From Aestuariivirga sp. (lineage in GTDB: Bacteria > Pseudomonadota > Alphaproteobacteria > Rhizobiales > Aestuariivirgaceae), in NCBI GenBank assembly GCA_020252385.1, contig JADCDC010000114.1:1-7144 (forward strand): DNA of 7,144 bases, read 5' to 3'. Positions within the stretch are counted from its first letter, which is position 1; the number at the start of each line of letters is the position of its first letter. Below, one piece after another: positions 5,429 through 7,144 of this stretch. The position numbers and the translations under genes are program-made. A model generated the notes under the pieces. That model was not told where the DNA came from. It worked only from the letters and a program-made list of their open reading frames with translations, and did no database searches.

Positions 5429-5454
5429 GAGCGCACGGGAATGGAAGCGATGGC

Positions 5455-5724
5455 ATGGCGAAGGTCTTCTTCACAGCCAATCTGCGGCGGCACGTCGATT
5501 GTGCCGGCATGGACGCCGATGGCTTGACGGTCCGCGAAGTGCTGGCGCAGGTCTTCGCCGCGCAGGACCGGCTCGGCGCCTATGTGCTGGATGACCAGGG
5601 CGCGCTCAGGAAGCACATGACCATCCTGGTCGACGGCCGGCGCATCCGCGACCGCGAGCGCCTGAGCGATGCCGTTTCCCCATCAAGTGAAATCTGGGTG
5701 ATGCAGGCCCTGTCCGGAGGATGA
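5455..5724 (+). CDS. MoaD/ThiS-like ubiquitin-fold protein ending in Gly-Gly
   Basis: This 89-residue cytoplasmic protein looks like a beta-grasp sulfur carrier. It opens with a strand (AKVFFTANLRRHVD), continues with a helix (TVREVLAQVFAAQDRLGAYVLDD), then strands (MTILVDGRRI and EIWVMQALSG), and ends exactly in Gly-Gly. In MoaD, ThiS and ubiquitin-like relatives that terminal glycine is adenylated by an E1-like enzyme, then thiocarboxylated or conjugated. No MoaE, ThiG or E1 gene lies nearby, so molybdopterin or thiamine synthesis is not supported by context. The ATG at 5455 is preferred because GGAAG (5443-5447) lies seven bases upstream. ATGs at 5441 and 5450 are in other frames. The gene ends three bases before a beta-propeller gene, and its Gly-Gly codons form that gene's GGAGG ribosome binding site. 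The fold is likely; the pathway is unknown. Confidence 0.82.
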   Translation: MAKVFFTANLRRHVDCAGMDADGLTVREVLAQVFAAQDRLGAYVLDDQGALRKHMTILVDGRRIRDRERLSDAVSPSSEIWVMQALSGG

Positions 5725-5727
5725 GCG

Positions 5728-6831
5728 ATGTCGGAACACATTCTGGTATCGACCCGCAAGGGTCTGTTCGAGGTGATGCGGAACGGCGGCGGCTGGGAGG
5801 TGGCGGAGGGAGCCTTCCTCGGCGACAACGTCACCCTGGCGCTGCATGACCCGCGCGACGGCACGGACTATGCCGCGCTGAACCACGGCCACTTCGGCGT
5901 GAAGCTGCACCGGCGCGACAGGAACGGCGCGTGGCGCGAGATCGCCGCACCCGCCTACCCCGAGAAGCCCGAAGGCCTCGATGACCGCGACGGGTGGGGC
6001 AAGCCTGTGAACTGGACCACGCAGATGATCTGGTCGCTCGCGGCAGGAGGCCCCGACGAGCCCGGCACCATCTGGGCCGGCACCATGCCGGGCGGGCTGT
6101 TTCGGAGCCGCGACCGGGGTGAGACATGGCAGATGATCCGGCCCCTGTGGGACATGCCGGAGCGCAACAGGTGGATGGGCGGTGGTGCGGACATCCCCGG
6201 CATCCACTCGATCTGCGTCGACCCGCGCTCCTCGCGCACGGTGCGCGTGGCGATCTCCTGCGGCGGCGTGTGGGTGACGCATGATGGCGGCGAGACATGG
6301 GCGCAGTGCGCCCACGGCATGCGCTATGACGACGGGCCCGAGGGTGTCGCGGATGATCCCGGCACGCAGGACCCGCACATGATGGTGCAATGCCCCTCCG
6401 CGCCTGAGCGCTTCTGGGTGCAGCATCACTGCGGCATCTGGCGCTCGGCCGACGATGCGAGGAGCTGGCAGCAGGTGAAGGCTTTGCCATCGAGCTTCGG
6501 CTTCGGCGTGGTGGTGCATCCCCATGACCCCGACACGGCGTGGTTCGTGCCCGGCATCAAGGACGAGAAGCGCTATCCGGTGGACGGCCGCCTGGTGGTG
6601 ACGCGCACGCGCGACGGCGGAGAGACGTTCGAGGCGCTCTCCCAGGGCCTGCCGCAGCGCCACGCCTACGACATCGTGTTCCGCCATGCGCTGGCTGGCG
6701 ACGAAACGGGCAAACGGCTGGGTTTCGGCTCCACCACGGGGAACCTTTGGGTGAGCGAGAACGGCGGGGACTCATGGCAGACGGTGAGCACATCGCTGCC
6801 GCCCATTCATGCGGTAAGGTTCGTGAGATGA
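5728..6831 (+). CDS. BNR/Asp-box beta-propeller protein (sialidase-like fold, function unknown)
   Basis: This 367-residue protein lacks a signal peptide, so it is probably cytoplasmic. It begins EHILVSTRKGLFEV and contains five Asp-box hairpins of the SxDxGxTW type: SRDRGETW (127-134), THDGGETW (184-191), degenerate SADDARSW (240-247), TRDGGETF (294-301) and SENGGDSW (343-350). Such repeats mark propeller blades in sialidases, VPS10 and Ycf48-like proteins. The FRIP motif and arginine triad of true sialidases are not evident, so an enzymatic annotation would be unsafe. Other notable features are a His/Cys-containing stretch QHHCGIWRS (232-240) and the VNWTTQMIWSL segment. GGAGG at 5716-5720 sits seven bases before the ATG, inside the end of the MoaD-like gene, so the two are surely co-expressed. 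My recollection is that this pairing recurs in other genomes; it could not be checked here. Confidence 0.85.
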   Translation: MSEHILVSTRKGLFEVMRNGGGWEVAEGAFLGDNVTLALHDPRDGTDYAALNHGHFGVKLHRRDRNGAWREIAAPAYPEKPEGLDDRDGWGKPVNWTTQMIWSLAAGGPDEPGTIWAGTMPGGLFRSRDRGETWQMIRPLWDMPERNRWMGGGADIPGIHSICVDPRSSRTVRVAISCGGVWVTHDGGETWAQCAHGMRYDDGPEGVADDPGTQDPHMMVQCPSAPERFWVQHHCGIWRSADDARSWQQVKALPSSFGFGVVVHPHDPDTAWFVPGIKDEKRYPVDGRLVVTRTRDGGETFEALSQGLPQRHAYDIVFRHALAGDETGKRLGFGSTTGNLWVSENGGDSWQTVSTSLPPIHAVRFVR

Positions 6832-6893
6832 AGCGCGACCTCTTACTGACATGCCTGTTCTTAGTTCCCCTCCCCCCTTGTGGGGAGGGGTAG
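6828..6893 (+). other. Short signal-peptide-like reading frame, possible gene remnant
   Basis: An ATG at 6828 overlaps the propeller-gene stop as ATGA and begins MKRDLLLTCLFLVPL, which looks like a signal or lipoprotein leader. The frame then enters the intergenic repeat (encoding PPCGEG) and stops at 6891-6893 after 21 residues. AAGG at 6816-6819 could serve as ribosome binding site. It may be the relic of a third gene in the unit, cut off by the repeat, or a chance frame. Evidence is thin and I do not call it a functional gene. Confidence 0.25.
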
Positions 6894-6902
6894 GGGTGGG
6901 GG
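6867..6902. repeat. Intergenic palindromic repeat (CCCCTCCCC/GGGGAGGGG type) with G-quadruplex motif
   Basis: CCCCTCCCC (6867-6875) pairs perfectly with GGGGAGGGG (6882-6890) around a 6-base loop, followed by TAGGGGTGGGGG. I recognise this as a common dispersed intergenic repeat in Hyphomicrobiales and related alphaproteobacteria. It lies between the 3' ends of the propeller gene and dnaE2, a usual location, and may help end transcription, although no T-tract follows. The G-rich strand (6882-6902) also holds four G-runs of 4, 4, 4 and 5 separated by 1, 2 and 1 bases, an ideal short-loop quadruplex motif that competes with the hairpin. Confidence 0.75.
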
Positions 6903-6920
6903 TACCACGAGTCCGGACGC

Positions 6921-7144
6921 TCAATGAAAATCCCGGCTCTTCGGGATCACCCGCACATTGCGGGGGTGCCTTGCGGCGGGCGGGTACGGGTCGGGGCCGG
7001 GCCTTGCCACCTCGTCGGCGCGGGCGAGCGGGGGGCGCATCAGGCTGCCGTCCTCGGTCAAGAGCGGCAGCCAGTCCGACCTGTCCTCGATGGTGTTCGC
7101 CACGACATGGATGATCTCGCCCGTCTTCTGCACGCGCCCCCTGA
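6921..7144 (-). CDS. dnaE2: Error-prone DNA polymerase DnaE2 (ImuC), C-terminal 73 residues (5' partial)
   Basis: On the minus strand a frame enters from the window end and stops with TGA over 6921-6923. The visible tail reads RGRVQKTGEIIHVVANTIEDRSDWL, then a proline-rich stretch with RADEVARPGPDPYPP, and ends HPRNVRVIPKSRDFH. The GRVQ-x-x-GE-x-IHVVA block and the terminal SRDFH are characteristic of DnaE2. DnaE2 is the alpha-subunit paralogue of polymerase III that performs damage-induced mutagenic translesion synthesis with ImuA and ImuB. The PHP, palm and fingers domains lie beyond the window. A GTG at 7131-7133 begins a shorter frame but is internal, because the conserved RGR precedes it. 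The gene converges on the propeller gene, and imuA/imuB would be expected upstream of it, off the right edge. Confidence 0.9.
   Translation of the reverse strand, partial: RGRVQKTGEIIHVVANTIEDRSDWLPLLTEDGSLMRPPLARADEVARPGPDPYPPAARHPRNVRVIPKSRDFH

Noticed and set aside
5455..5724. Assignment as MoaD for molybdopterin synthase
   Set aside because: No moaE, moeB or other cofactor genes are near, and the pairing with a propeller points elsewhere. Only the fold family is supported.
5683..6687. 334-codon minus-strand frame opposite the propeller gene
   Set aside because: A shadow: the opposite strand carries five Asp-box repeats, a good ribosome binding site and a coupled start.
5728..6831. Annotation as a sialidase or glycosyl hydrolase
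   Set aside because: Asp boxes are structural. The FRIP motif, arginine triad and signal peptide expected for a sialidase were not found.
6867..6890. Rho-independent terminator for the propeller gene or dnaE2
   Set aside because: The hairpin is strong but neither side has a T-tract, so it is called a repeat with only possible terminator activity.

Overview
The window is GC-rich and tightly packed, with ATGA/GTGA-type gene overlaps. Gene content points to an alphaproteobacterium, probably of the Hyphomicrobiales. The signs are a nitrile hydratase cluster, a DnaE2-type polymerase, a ZnuA plus DUF1007/NicO metal operon, and a CCCCTCCCC...GGGGAGGGG intergenic repeat of a kind I associate with that order. 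The species cannot be fixed from this sequence.

Region 1 (1-1147, + strand) is the end of a nitrile hydratase operon. It holds the last 60 codons of the alpha subunit, a complete beta subunit, and a small accessory protein that resembles the beta-subunit N-terminus. All three overlap and are probably co-translated. Region 2 (1134-1907, - strand) is a CcdA-type membrane thiol-electron transporter. Its 3' end overlaps the accessory gene tail to tail by 14 bp. The 148 bp between ccdA and the next gene hold an AT-rich operator that looks like a Zur (zinc uptake regulator) box, set on a plausible -35/-10 promoter.

Region 3 (2056-5392, + strand) looks like one metal-homeostasis operon. It encodes a ZnuA-like periplasmic metal-binding protein with a 14-histidine loop, a periplasmic DUF1007 protein (ZevA-like) with one EF-hand loop, a NicO/RcnA-type membrane transporter (ZevB-like) and a TspO tryptophan-rich sensory protein. 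No ABC permease or ATPase is present. The likely picture is zinc capture in the periplasm by ZnuA and ZevA, with ZevB as the membrane component under Zur control. Cobalt supply for the neighbouring nitrile hydratase is a weaker alternative.

Region 4 (5455-6831, + strand) is a two-gene unit. One gene encodes a MoaD/ThiS-like beta-grasp protein ending in Gly-Gly. The other encodes a cytoplasmic BNR/Asp-box beta-propeller of unknown role. This is the least understood part of the window.

Region 5 (6832-7144) holds a short signal-peptide-like reading frame that runs into an intergenic repeat, a hairpin/G-quadruplex sequence, and on the - strand the last 73 codons of error-prone DNA polymerase DnaE2. 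I saw no rRNA, tRNA, CRISPR array or insertion sequence, and no gene-free stretch longer than 300 bp.
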